From Apostichopus japonicus (lineage: Eukaryota > Echinodermata > Holothuroidea > Aspidochirotida > Stichopodidae): 64,000 bases of DNA. The stretch is taken from positions 14,729,001-14,793,000 of the forward strand of contig NC_092561.1 of assembly GCF_037975245.1 (NCBI RefSeq), in the 5' to 3' direction. Position 1 is the first letter of the stretch, and each line of letters begins with the position of its first letter. Below the pieces are notes generated by a model. It was given only the letters and a program-made list of their open reading frames with translations. It was not told where the DNA came from and did no database searches. Positions 47,894-64,000 of the stretch are shown here, in pieces. Position numbers and translations under genes: made by a program.

Positions 47894-48474
47894 CGGTAAT
47901 TTACATGTGTTTGAATAGGAAAACAAGAAAGAGTTTTGAAATGTTGTTCAAATTTTCCGATAAGGAATATACTGTTCTTTTCAATAATTCAGTACATCTG
48001 ATTCATGCTAACAGTAGCTGTTGCCTTTATAAAAACTCAAGATTCTTATTCTCATTTCCTAACCTGCAGAACGAACCCACATCGTGCAGAAAAAGATAAG
48101 CCTTTTTGTTATTTAAAACTTGCTTTTACCTACTGCTATACACTTTAAAGTGGCATTTTCACCACCTGGCGACGGCCACTTGGCGGCGGAGCGGCTTGAT
48201 GAAAATCGAAAACGATTGCATGACAAGATGAATAGAAAGGTTATTTTTTATTTACAATTTTCACGAACAGTACATCTTTTTCACTTACAGAAGCATCGTA
48301 ATGACTTATCTGCAACTAATACTAAAATAGAAAGTGAGTGTATTAATATAACTTTGTTAACCGTTTGCCAGGAACCAGGTTCACCTTTGATTTCAGAATT
48401 TTGAAAATCTAGTAAAAAGAGAAGGTTTGAAACTATTTGTCTGAAAAGTCTCACTCCAACTCATTGTTAGTCTG
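47894..48474. other. Gene-free stretch
   Basis: The frame at 48120-48404 begins with LPTAIHFKVAFSPPGDGHLA but shows no domain or splice context I can defend. Confidence 0.4.
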
Positions 48475-48660
48475 CATTTAATAAGACATTATATAAGACA
48501 TTAAATAAGACGATAAACAAGACATTAAATAAGGCAATAAATAACACATTAAATAAGACAATAAATAACACATTAAATAAGACATTATATAAGACATTAA
48601 ATAAGACGATAAACAAGACATTAAATAAGACAATAAATAAGACATTAAATAAGACGGAAA
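48475..48660. repeat. Short tandem repeat based on AAGACATTAAAT
   Basis: Words ATAAGACATTAA, ACGATAAACAAGAC and ACAATAAATAACAC alternate head to tail for about 185 bp. The block ATAAGACATTATATAAGACA followed by TTAAATAAGACGATAAACA is duplicated near 48480 and 48580. The minus-strand frame here spells repeated SYLMS and is an artefact. Confidence 0.8.
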
Positions 48661-51600
48661 TATGACAAGGAAATAGCTTCGAACGAGGCAGTAAACTTTA
48701 AAAGTTAAAATATGGGTGAGGAGTTGTAAGCGTCCATGCGTATTGTGGGGCAATACTGATGAATGTTAAAAGTTAGTAAACCATACTGTTCATGAGAAAA
48801 CGCAAAAATTCTAATCCGATAGGAATTAGAGTAACGGGAATGACACGGAAACTTCTTGACAGTAATAAAACATATCGATGTTAAAAGGTACATATTAATT
48901 AACAGTTCTTAACAACATATTAAACAATCCTAAAAAGTGTAACCAAAAAAATAATTTCTTGCAAAATTGTTATATAAAAATCCTATTTTTCGACTTATGT
49001 TTGTGTTACCATGACATTATTGCCCTCGTGGAGGTCAATGACGTTGCAAAACCCACCTAAATCCTGAGATTGAGCAAAGCCTCTGGGGAAAAGAATCCAA
49101 TATCGTGGACAATACTGTCTGTCTGTTACCTTCTCATTTCTATCAAATTGACTTTAAAAAGACTCGAACTAAATGCCAATCAAAAATGGATTTGGATAAG
49201 TAAAGAAAATAATTCTTATAAGCCATGTTCATGAACAACATAATTAGTTTGTCAATCAAATTAGTTAATCCATTAATGTGTGTATGGTTTCAACATGTCT
49301 GGACATTTACAAGTCACATGTGTTCTCTAAATTGAGGTAGAAAACAGTTAGAGCCTATACATGAATCACAAAGAACCGTGACGCTATGACGGTTTGTAAA
49401 TGAGTAATCATTGAGAAACAAGCGAAGATACGAAAATATGATTAACATGATTTTTTCCCGAACATTAAAGGGACCTTTTGTTTTCCAAAGTTATCCACAA
49501 TTTTTTAATTTTCTTTTTATTGGTGTATGGAAAGTAATTATCAGAGACGAGGTCAAGAAATCCAATTTTGTTTGCTTTTCTTTCGTTTCTTCTAATTTAT
49601 TTTTGAATTTCTTTTAACATGATCGAATTGATCCGATTAAAATAATTTATATAACGTTATTGTGATAAACGTTGTGCCAAGCTATGTTTACAAACGAAGT
49701 CTTCAATGTGAAGAGTTGTTAGATGCTATTCATAACTGATCAATAAACTAATCAGCTGCATTTGAACGATTTCACCAAAAAAAAGTTACCGAAACTACAA
49801 ATTTAGTAAAATTTAGTAAAAAGTAGATACTTTGTGTTCCTGCCTAATTTTACGTATTGAAAGCTGGGTTACTGAGTGTTCAGGCAAGTGTCTATATGGT
49901 AACTTCGTGTTCCCAAACATGTGTTACAGCCCAGGGTAACTTCGTGTTCCCACGTGTTTTGCTGCAACCGAAGAACCCAGGAGTTGCTTAAAGATCGGTC
50001 ACAGTTTTCGTTTTATAAAATAAATTAAAAACTTTACCACCGAAGCCATATTGTCCTCATTTCCTGTCCATCGCCTTATACATGACCCGTTACAGGTGCC
50101 TCTATCGCATAGATAACCTATGAAGATGGCTGGGTTTAAAGTTTCTTACGAATTTTGACGATGTTTGAAATATATATGCTCGAGAAGAGTGCACATTTAT
50201 AGCCGGAGGACATTTTGGAATTTATGGACCTTAAACTATTAAGAAATGGCAGACGCCAATTAAGGTTTACGACTGTGCATCATTTCCCTCAAGACATCAG
50301 ATCCTTCTTCTGTTTCACTATCAGGTTGTGCTATGTGATATTTTCTTAAAAAAAAGTGATTTTTAAAGTTCAAGAAACAGCTATCCTCGTTATAGGCCTC
50401 GCTCTTCAATATATTTTATTTTCTTGCCTCCTTTGTGGATGACAAAAAAAGAGACCTGGGACATTCAGTAAACGTATAACCAAGGAATCTACGACTTCAT
50501 TTTACCTTGAAAAGTTCTGCGTTTTCCAGCGTTAAATCTCCATGGTAAGTTGTGACCAAATAGGACACGTATGGCCACCGACATTTTACCTCCCAGGAAT
50601 TATGCTGTTGTCAATGTCCTAGCAGGGATTTGCTACGTGAGTCGATTGGGGTTTATTTTTGCGTCGACATGTCTAAAACTTATAATCTTCTCCCTGTGTC
50701 TCTGCGCCAAGAGAAACTTAAAATAAGGAGAGGTTACTTGGCTCCATCTGACAAGCACTGTCATCAACGATGGAGAGAAAGATTTCCTTGTTCTGCTTTC
50801 ATCATTTCTCAATTTTCACTGAGAAATTGAATAATTAATTCGTAATTGATAAAGAAGCTGGTAGTAAAGTTAAGTTCAATAACATTGAAATTAAAGGGCT
50901 TATATTGTTTAGTAGATTATTTAATAAATCTGACTTCCACCATTATGGCATATACCTGATCAGTTAAGGATGTTTAATGATAACCCCAGGTCTTATTGCA
51001 TGTCGTTTTTAACATTTACGGTACCTCTCTATTTTACTTAAGTGTAATTTATTCCACTGAAATAAAAACTACATCAAGTTTAAGAGGATATATTTACACT
51101 CAAGCGAAATTCTAGTTCACTAATAGGCTTCGTTGCATTCTATATATATATAAGTTAAAAATACAAAATACCTTCAGTTCAAATAACCTCATTTCACTTA
51201 TATAAAATAAGTTTGCACTGATGAAAATTAAAAGGTCCGTACAATTTAGCATAAGTAAAATAAAATTTAGCTGAAGCAAAATTCAATTTCACTTTTCAAT
51301 ATCTTGATTGAATGATACAATGGTGCGGTCAATATGGTTCTGGCGGCACTAACTACGACTCAACACACAACGAAGAAGTTAGCGGTAGCAAATTCATATT
51401 CTGACTTATATGTTCATGATAAATCAGCCTGGTTTCCTGAGAAAGTAGTCGACCTACACATTACAAAAAAGTAAACGTGGGTATTTGCTTGGTGTTTGGT
51501 TTACTTCACCAACTCTCTCTAATTAGTCAAATGATGCGTGGGATCACAGTGACAAAATACCATACAGGGGCGGATTTTTAAAAACAAAGGTTCTAAATTT

Positions 51601-53319
51601 GCTGCCCAACTCACACCCATTGAGGCACTGAACTGAAATTAGTGGGCTGATCTGACTAGGCGGGGTGCCATTGGGTGTCATGATGATAGGGGTGGACTTT
51701 TATGGAGGTGGGGGTCAAAAATTATTGTGTGTGTGTGCTCGTGTGCGTTGCTATATATTGCTACATCGGTCATTGCATAACAGTGCCAGAATACGGTTCC
51801 CTTACAATTAAAGTAATGTAGCATCAACTGGTTTTGCTTGTACCCTTTCTTCCCCTATAGGTGGTAGACAATTTAAATTAAAACTTAATGCATCCTTACG
51901 ATAAATTAAATAAATTCATGCTTATATTAAGATTTTTCCTTCATTTTATCGACACGTCATTTTACAAGACATATCTAGATATACAAAATTGTACAATATC
52001 CACAAAATTAACAAAACTGGAAATGAATATAAACACGCATTTTATAACATATGTTACATCATTAACACCACACACGCAAAACAAAAATTGTATTAGCTAC
52101 GTTATTATAAACTGACAGGTTATTTAAAAATTGGTCGGTATATACCATTACAACTTTTTACAATAAATAAAGTGTCAATCGATTTAAAAAAAAGTAAAAT
52201 AAATATGAGGTGTCTATAACCAGGGACGCTACCTCCACTTTGTTAAAGGAGGGGGAGGGGGGGGGGAGATGGGAATAGTTTGGTTCGTGAGTTTGTAACC
52301 AGCCTAAGAGAATTTTTTTTTTACAAATGAAGTTGAATAAAATCATTGTAGTTACCGGTTTGCTTTTGAGCTACCGTAACGTGACAGTATGTTATGATAC
52401 TACACAAACTTACAAATTGGCCGAAACATCAAACCGATGCAACATATCATATTTAAATTTTGTACAGCGCATTAGGTACCGTCAAAATTTAAAATATAAC
52501 GTTATCAAAGTAAGGTCAAAGGTGATCTTATAACGGGAGCGTTGATATTTGCCCATATGACATCAGAGACCCACTACTGCGACCCAACACTCCTCTAGTG
52601 GTTGACGATGTTGTCAGTCAAGCCTACGTTACATTCAATACAGCTCCCTGAACTCCTTCATCCAAATCTCGATTTACCACAAGATATTGAGATGGATTAC
52701 AACACTAGCAATGTCGAAAAAAAAACAAGCTTTACATTGTCTGTCATCAGAAAATTACCAGAAAAGTTGATTGGATGGTTCCAAAGATAGCAGGCGGAAT
52801 ATGTCTATTATCCTCAAGAGAGGAATAATATCCACATTGACTGTATCACTTGATCTCTTTAAGTCCTTCCCGCGAAATGAAAGACAACCAGTGGTCCACT
52901 CTGTGTGTAAATAAACGTTGGTGATCGTAAGCGCGATGCTGGTTAATATACATGACTAATATTAGACATCAATCATAAGGGTAGTATTCCATAGAGAGTC
53001 AGCCAAGAAGTAACCGCCTTATACGATATCTTACCATATTGAATTTTGTTTTCTTGTGGCTCGGTGGACTGATGGAAGTAAATGTAATACAATTGAGGCA
53101 ATTTAAAAACCATTCTTGACGCATCTAATATGTTGGAAATCGTTTTACTATTGCTAGTCTTACTAGTTGAAGTAAAGCGAGTTCAGATACTTGGATTCAG
53201 TGACGAAACACTTTTAACCCTCGTTTGTGACCAAGAAAAGAAAAGAAAGTAACCTGATGGTGGGGTACAGTGGTGGTGTACAGAACATTTGAAGGTACCA
53301 TGAATAACCAATGTACCAA
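48661..53319. other. Gene-free stretch with isolated transposon ends
   Basis: CAGGGGCGGATTTTT at 51565 and CAGGGACGCTACCTCC at 52221 (followed by a G-run) resemble left ends of hAT-type elements; partners were not found. GGTAACTTCGTGTTCCCA is duplicated near 49898 and 49937. No gene supported. Confidence 0.4.
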
Positions 53320-53573
53320 CAGGGGTGGATCCAGCATTTAAAGAAAAGAGGGTTGTGGCCATGGGTCTTTGAAGCCAAATCCCATGTAGCGCGGTCTCCC
53401 ACTCCAAAAGAAGACATGTAGTGGTGTATTGTGAGGCATAATTTGATTATAAATTAGGTCTTTAATTAGGTTTACACGCAATGTTGTGTTAATAGCTACT
53501 GTCCATTTTGTTGTATACGTGCGGTTCAAAAATAAAATAGGGATTTCCCCCACACCCCCTGGATCCACGCCTG
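53320..53573. mobile_element. 254-bp TIR MITE
   Basis: The left end reads CAGGGGTGGATCCAG and the right end, read inward, CAGGCGTGGATCCAG (14 of 15 match), with C-runs just inside the right end. No target-site duplication is evident (TGTACCAA against GTCAGGTA), and there is no hairpin module. Confidence 0.7.
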
Positions 53574-57418
<3,845 letters not shown>

Positions 57419-58604
57419 ACAAAAAGCGACCGTTGTGGTGACGGGAAAGGATTAGTGAGAACCTGTTAAAGGTAACTTGTAAATATAGTTGCATGTTCAG
57501 TATAGCGGAGTCGTCCAAGGGCGTGTCTCGGTAAGGACGTTTCACCAATGTTAATGTGTTAAATATTGTAAAGTCGTGGAAGCCATGATATACTAAAATA
57601 TGAATCTTCCAACAACAAAAAAAAAAAAAAAATGGAGTTTCGATGATAGCCAACTACTTGCATATTAGAAGTTTACAAGAGTCTTTCGGAGGGCAAAACT
57701 AAATGGAATGTGAATTCAGAGGTTTCCATCTGATGCCATGTTTTAAGTAAATAATTTCTTTTTCAAAGTACTTTCCATCGTTATCAAACATCGCTTTCCA
57801 AGAAAACAATTCACCGGGGAATAACAATTCACTGGTGAATGCTTAAAGTGAGACGAACATAGATAAATAATACTAATACAAACCAAAAGTAATAAAGAAA
57901 AAGACAAAAATAAATCACTAAAGCTATAATAACGAAGGAATAAGAACGGTTGAGCTTTGGTTAAAGGCAGTTGCTCCTTGAAAATGACTATAGAAGCGCC
58001 TCCATCCGATGTGGCATTCCTTTTGTAAAGTTGTGAACTTAAAATCGGTGAAAGAGTTAGAAACAAACTTAATTTCTATATAATCTAGACCGTCAGGAAA
58101 CGCTTGTATTGGTCTGGGGTTGATTCCTACGATTTTTAATTTTTGAGAAAGTCATGTAAACATCTGCGGCTCATCAGTTGAAGTAGCTGGACTACATATC
58201 TCTTCAACACAGACCAATGGGCCAGTTTCCCAGATGCAACACAGAGTAAAACATGATAGATGTATATGTTCAAATAATATGATACTTTTGCCATTAACCA
58301 ATACTTTTGAAGGTTATCCAAGGTTGTTCTCTTTGTCATTTGAAATTAAAAAAAAAAGGTTTTGTTTCATTCTTAACCTTTATAAATCATTAAATTAACA
58401 TTTACTGCACTGAGGAATCCATCGACACCGTCAAGTTTAGATACAAAGTAGCTTACCTGACCTAAGACCAATATCCACTGTCACACCAACAAACAAAAAC
58501 ATGGAATCTTTGCGCAAGAGGCTTTGAATCGACTATGGTTCTAAATATCAACAACAGCACGGGTGGTTTTGAAGTCAATTTCCTTGGACTTAAACCAGTT
58601 TCTC
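57419..58604. other. Gene-free stretch
   Basis: No repeat, RNA or coding structure recognised. Confidence 0.45.
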
Positions 58605-58910
58605 AAATTGACATATACATATTTAATTCGATATTTTATCGATTTAAACTGGTAGATGTCGATTTAAATTGACATGTACCGATTTATTTTACATATCATC
58701 GATTTAAATTGGTATATGTCGATTTAAAGCAGTTTATGTCGATATTAACTGGTATAAGTCGGATAAAAATGACATCTACCGTTTTAAATGAACATATCAT
58801 CGACTTAAACTAGTATATATCGATTTAAATTGGCATATGTCGATTTAAATTGGTATATGTCGATTTAAATCGATGATATGTCGAATTAAACTAGTATATT
58901 TCGATTTGAG
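58605..58910. repeat. 20-bp tandem repeat (TATGTCGATTTAAATTGG)
   Basis: About fifteen degenerate copies of GTATATGTCGATTTAAATTG in series, with inverted words such as CATATCATCGATTTAAA among them. Each unit contains the near-palindrome TCGATTTAAATCGA, so many units can pair with their neighbours. Confidence 0.85.
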
Positions 58911-61766
58911 AGTGATGGCCCGCCAACTATGGTTTCCCAAAGGTGATTCTGGACTGCAATTCAGTCGGAAAGGAATCGAATGGAATCATTTATGGACAAC
59001 GAGAGGTTCATAGGATTGTCAAAACGAGTGCATTGCTATTAGAAGTGCATCTGTCAGAATGAGTGTGTTTGCCAGAGGAAAAAAAGCCCTTTTCAAAGTC
59101 AGTTCGTTTGGTAAAGGTTTGTTTTATCTGTAGTCAGGCTATTTGACGTATCAGAATCTAAAAAGATACCATCAAAGGTGAGGAAGTGTGAGTTGCATTA
59201 GTTGTAAAAAAGACTTAGGCTAATTATCTTGTCTGACCTGGGAGTTGACAGCCCCGTCATCTAACTCTCAATATCTAGGAATAAATTGTCCCAGCCAGAT
59301 GTGACCTCTCATCCACGTTTGCGTCTTAGATATAGTAAACAGTGACCTACATCTTCCTCCCCGAAGCTTAATCGCTTTCTCTCCTGTCTGTTTGATATAT
59401 CATCTTGCTTCGATAGCAGTGAAACCGTGTGCCAAAGAATCCAATAATTGCTTTTGAGATCGAAGAGAGACGAATCCCAAGTGAACCTTTAATGTGAATC
59501 TGACCATGATCGAACGTACCCTTTAGTCTTGGGAAGATGGAAGGTTTGTTATGTTGTTGTGGTTACCATGTGTTGTAACCACCGAAACTTACGGCTAAGT
59601 ATCACAGGAGTTTGAGTTACAGGAAGAAATGATCCGAGGTGTGTGAAAAAGTTTTGTTTTTTCGAATATCCGTTTATTGATTTGACACTACATTAAATGC
59701 CACTAAAATATTGAATATTTCACCTGTGATTGCGGAGAAAAATGAGAAAAGAATTAATTGATTCCAAATCAAGAGGTGAGAGGGAGAGGTGGGGGATGGT
59801 GGGGAGATGGGACTGAAGATGGGAAAGGTTGAGAAAGTGATGAAGGTGTGGGAAAGTTTGGAAAGGTGGAGACGATGAAGAAACGCATACAATCCTGTGA
59901 CAGATCACTCGAGCGCAATATGCACGATATGCAGGAAACGGTAAAGAGATAGCCTCACTCTCTCATTTCTATAAAAGACTGATCAACAGTCACGCGGAAA
60001 ATAGTCTTGGTTTATCGCCGTCGCGGGTGATCATGGAACTGAGCTGCTACTAGGACAAGCAAAAAGCTCAGCAACTCCCCGGTACGAACATATCAACATA
60101 ATGCAATGTGACACTCCGCATATGGTTTGGACGTTATACTGATATCAACTTATTGAGAGATCGTCCGTATATACGGTATTAATAAAGAACTCAAATACTA
60201 GTACAAGATTATTAATAAAATGTCATACGTATAATATACGTCTAAGACATCCTTGCGAACGTTAAGGCTAAAAAGCATGTAACAACCTTGAGTTAATGAA
60301 GACCACGAAGACATATTAAGGTGATACTCACGATGAACTAGTTTGCGTGTTTAGAACAAATCATATCAATCACAGCTTTAATATTGCACGGCATCCTTGA
60401 TTTTGGATAATTAACATTATTACATTCATGACTATCAAAGTTACATTCCAGTCCTGTCAAATTTCTACCTTCAAGCAAGCGACGTTCAGTGGGATGTAAA
60501 GACATTGCCTAAAGTCCTCCAAACCAGGTTAGTTTGTGTTTAATGGCGGCCAAAAGTATTGTGCACCTAACAACTTTAAAGTAAAACATGTCTCGAATAC
60601 TTTTAACTTTAGCTACTTATTCATTTTATAATGAAAATCACTAACTGGAAGAATAAAGTACGTAGAAATGATTATAACGTTTCACCAAGAGGCATATGAA
60701 AAAACAAAATGCAATATTACTCTTGAAAGAAACATGACTCTTGAGTTCTATTTAACTAATTAGCAACATTGTGGCTGCAAATATAACACGTGTCATCGAT
60801 ATTTAGTTTCGAAACTTGAACACTAATTGTTAGAATTCACCAAAAGCATGAAACGTTTCTTCAATTCTCCAAATATTTAGGAAAGAAAACAGTTGTAGCT
60901 CAACTTGCAAGATAAGAGACTTCCATATTGCAAGGCACACTCGAGGATCGCAATTCTTTATACATTATCACATTCATTCAGATTCGTGATTTTCTCACAT
61001 ATAACTTCATACATAAACAATTCCTCTAGTATGACAATTAAGCTATAGATATTTTTTAACGTACTTTCTTCGTATAATTCGTGAAGATCAATAACAATTA
61101 TATTAATCATAATTCTAAGTTGCGTTATGCTGCCTCGAGTTCAGTTACTAGCAATAAGCTCATAACTGACACGATTGAGGAATGGCGACTTAATTGTTAG
61201 AGGTTGTAATAACATGATCAGTGATTAGATGTCTGATATGTTTCGGGCCAACACTCTTACTGTACGGATTGTTACATTAATACGTTATGTATGTGCTGAG
61301 CAGTGATGCTATATATATAGGCGCACTCCTGGTGAAGTCCATTGCACTATCAATATGAATTATGTACACGACGTTGGAAGAGTGTTTCCTAATTAAGACC
61401 TTTTCCTTCCCATGGTTACTGGAATTATGGTAAGGATGAAAGAAGGAGCATTTCACGTTACTGTGTGGTTCGCGTATTTGATATATCCGAAATATATCTT
61501 TAGGGATGCTACGAGGCTTGAATATTATCTTATAGTGAGAAAAACGCTATAGTGATATAGTGCTATAGTGGTATATTGTGTGAAGACCTTAATATTGTAT
61601 TTTCGAAGATCTACCAACAGAAAGTCGCAGAACATCATACATACAAAATTAACAACAATGGCCGATAACATAATAAATTTGATGTATGATGAAAACGTTT
61701 GCTTATGTAGGGCATGATCACATAATAAGAAATGTTGATACAAATGTTGAGTCAATGTGTGTTGGG

Positions 61767-61770
<4 letters not shown>
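58911..61770. other. Gene-free stretch
   Basis: No gene supported. A pyrimidine/purine-biased patch lies at 59770-59880 (GGTGAGAGGGAGAGGTGGGG and similar). Confidence 0.45.
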
Positions 61771-61823
<53 letters not shown>

Positions 61824-61837
61824 ATATGTATATATAA

Positions 61838-61878
<41 letters not shown>

Positions 61879-61890
61879 AATATATATTTA

Positions 61891-61941
<51 letters not shown>

Positions 61942-61984
61942 TATATATATATTATATATGTGTGTGTGTGTATATATATATACA
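61771..61984. repeat. (TA)n microsatellite, about 214 bp
   Basis: TA repeat with AAATA, TTTA and TGTG interruptions and a short (TG)n at about 61959-61970. The frames across it are artefacts. Confidence 0.95.
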
Positions 61985-64000
61985 TCATACTGCCGCTCTT
62001 ATACAATAATAATTACCTAATGTAACATCGAACTTATTGAATCTTCCAAAATGGTTTTTAATATTCAAATTTATTATAGCTCAGGGATTTTGTTTTTAAT
62101 TAATAAGTTATGAATGCCGTCCGTCGGTAGCACTCTAACATATAGTCCACGGAGAAAACTGACAATGAAGGAGACACCTTTCTTTTTCATTTCTTAATGT
62201 TTACAAGAGTGAAAGGTTTAATGTATATGGCCCTCTCCAAAGCGCCAGATGTTACCATCGAAATGATCTTGACTTTGAAGTTAAGAGCGTGATTAATTCA
62301 TTGTACTGAATACCGGATAAAACACAAATTATGTAAAGTAAACCCGATTAGCATCGTCACGCATCTCGCCGTGAAAATTAATCACAAATGATAATGTTGT
62401 TATATAACTGTCGCAATAGGTGACCCATGCATGATGAGAAGATTCACTGTACAATATTTAGGGGGTTATATGATGTCAAATTACCATACATAATTATCAT
62501 TGATTATAATTATATATCTTTCTAAAGGCTGACAGAATAATGAAAAAAAAAAAACTTATCACAAGTTGTTATTAAGTTAGACGCAAACGCTCTTTGCTTT
62601 GATATCCATTATTACGATATTTGAGTTAGTATCTACTCCCACCACTTATGTTACATCGCTTGGGTATTAACCATCCCTTCTGCAAGGTGGTAGGGATGGC
62701 GTGTTAATACACAACCTTAACGTCTTTCTCCAATACAAGATGCAGAAAAATAAATGCATGTCTATTTGGTACAGTGTTCTACAGAACACAATGCTTCGAA
62801 ACGGTGTTGCAACTCCGTGAAGCATTTTTATGGACCCTTTCTTTGAGTGTGACGCAAGTACCCTATAATGTAAGCGCTGTTCATGTATTCGCAGTAATTG
62901 CACAACTCCAAGGTTATAACATTGGTCACAAGAAACCCTTCTGCACCAGTGATCAGCACATAACCTCCCGTCAATGACTTTCATATTCTGAATGGCACCA
63001 TAAACTTTACGAACCTAGCCCATATGCGACACTCATTGTGTGACTCATTAAAAGTTGCAGTTACGCAAAGGAAGAGCATAACGGGATATCATGACTTTTA
63101 ATTCTTAGGCTTATACATCTTCTGTAGAAACCGTCGCCTTTCTCATGACAACACGTTCATAAAGCCGTCTTATGGTTTAATGACAATATTGTGTAAGTTC
63201 TCAGTGTAAATGCCATATTGTGTCTTGCCAGACATAGCACTCCCCCCCCCCCCTCGGAGCAGTTGGGATAATGTATATAACACTTTATACGGTCTTCCCA
63301 TATCATGCTTCATAACTCTACGTATTGACAGCATGTCCGTTTGCTTAACTACTAATACAAAGGTGATTTCCATACTGCTGATACTATCGTACATGCCAGC
63401 GTTTTGAAGCGCGGGATGTGAAAGTACAAAGTAGAAAGAACTGTTGAAACCTGGATGGCCCCTTGAACAGTAAATTGACATATATATGTGGCATGATTAC
63501 ATTGAGGAAGGTAACGCCGCACAGTGGACACATTTTTGATATGTTTATTTGACACGATCAAAATGACACATGGTAAGCAATATCTAAGCTGTCATCCTCT
63601 GACCAGAGAGCTGTTATTGAAAGAAGATACTATATATATATATATATATACGTTTGAGGTTCATGTTACAAATCCATCATTTAATCAAGTATGTATCAAA
63701 CCTCAATGAACATGTATCTGAAAGTGTGTTCGAGATAATTTACACCAATGTCATGTTTATATGTATATACTGAAGCATATTTCACTCTTGAGCCAAGAAA
63801 CCGTTATTAGATTATCTCAATACAATCTTTAAAGAGCTTCTGACGGTTTGATCCTATCAGAATCGTCTTTGAAAAAAAACAGCAGCGGACACATTTAAAA
63901 TAGACAATAGACAGAAGCAAAATAATTTGAACATTGGACCATGAACAGAGTATCGCTTGACAGAATCAAAGAGCAGTCAGATGAAATAAAGCAGGGAATC
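61985..64000. other. Gene-free stretch to window end
   Basis: A short (TA)n lies at 63631-63650 and a C-run at about 63243-63255. Overlapping frames at 62667-62984 on both strands have no recognisable domain. No gene supported. Confidence 0.45.

Overview
The window is non-coding, repeat-dense DNA from an animal nuclear genome. The base composition is AT-rich. The intergenic space holds class II transposon remnants, a LINE 3' end, a Penelope-like element with a GIY-YIG domain, tRNA-derived SINEs, tandem arrays and long microsatellites. No rRNA, bacterial operon or plasmid feature is visible. The repeat spectrum suits a marine invertebrate, possibly a deuterostome such as an echinoderm or hemichordate, but nothing here fixes the phylum. 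I could not support a single intact host gene.

Layout. 1-4893: nested DNA transposons, including a probable hAT-type element (86-3524) containing a 2.2 kb element (236-2404), itself containing a hAT MITE (1354-1731), plus two inverted copies of another hAT MITE (3076-3446 and 4049-4413), most with readable target-site duplications. 5870-9092: a 129-bp satellite of about 25 copies. 18590-19166: three units of about 190 bp. 21259-22549: a 41-bp minisatellite of about 31 copies. 23679-26856: a TIR-bounded element of about 3.2 kb that carries a decayed two-exon gene on the minus strand. 27302-27773: a TA-flanked MITE filled with short palindromic repeats. 31630-32660: an array of long repeats. 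32917-33658: a Penelope-like 3' fragment abutting a second 1.8 kb relative of the 236-2404 element (33659-35479). 35727-36565: another TIR element. 36921-37340: LINE 3' end with an (ATT)n tail. 40960-43355: further TIR elements. 45541-47893: a tRNA-Thr-like sequence and two inverted tRNA-Ser SINEs. The remainder to 64000 is mostly unassigned AT-rich sequence with (TA)n tracts and small arrays.

The most unusual signal is a module of about 100 bp containing a GC-rich hairpin. It recurs nine times, and where an end of the host element can be seen it sits 40-90 bp inside it, always facing the same way, although the host elements have unrelated terminal repeats and different target-site lengths. 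The genes do not form a pathway; the window is a record of transposon insertion, nesting and decay.
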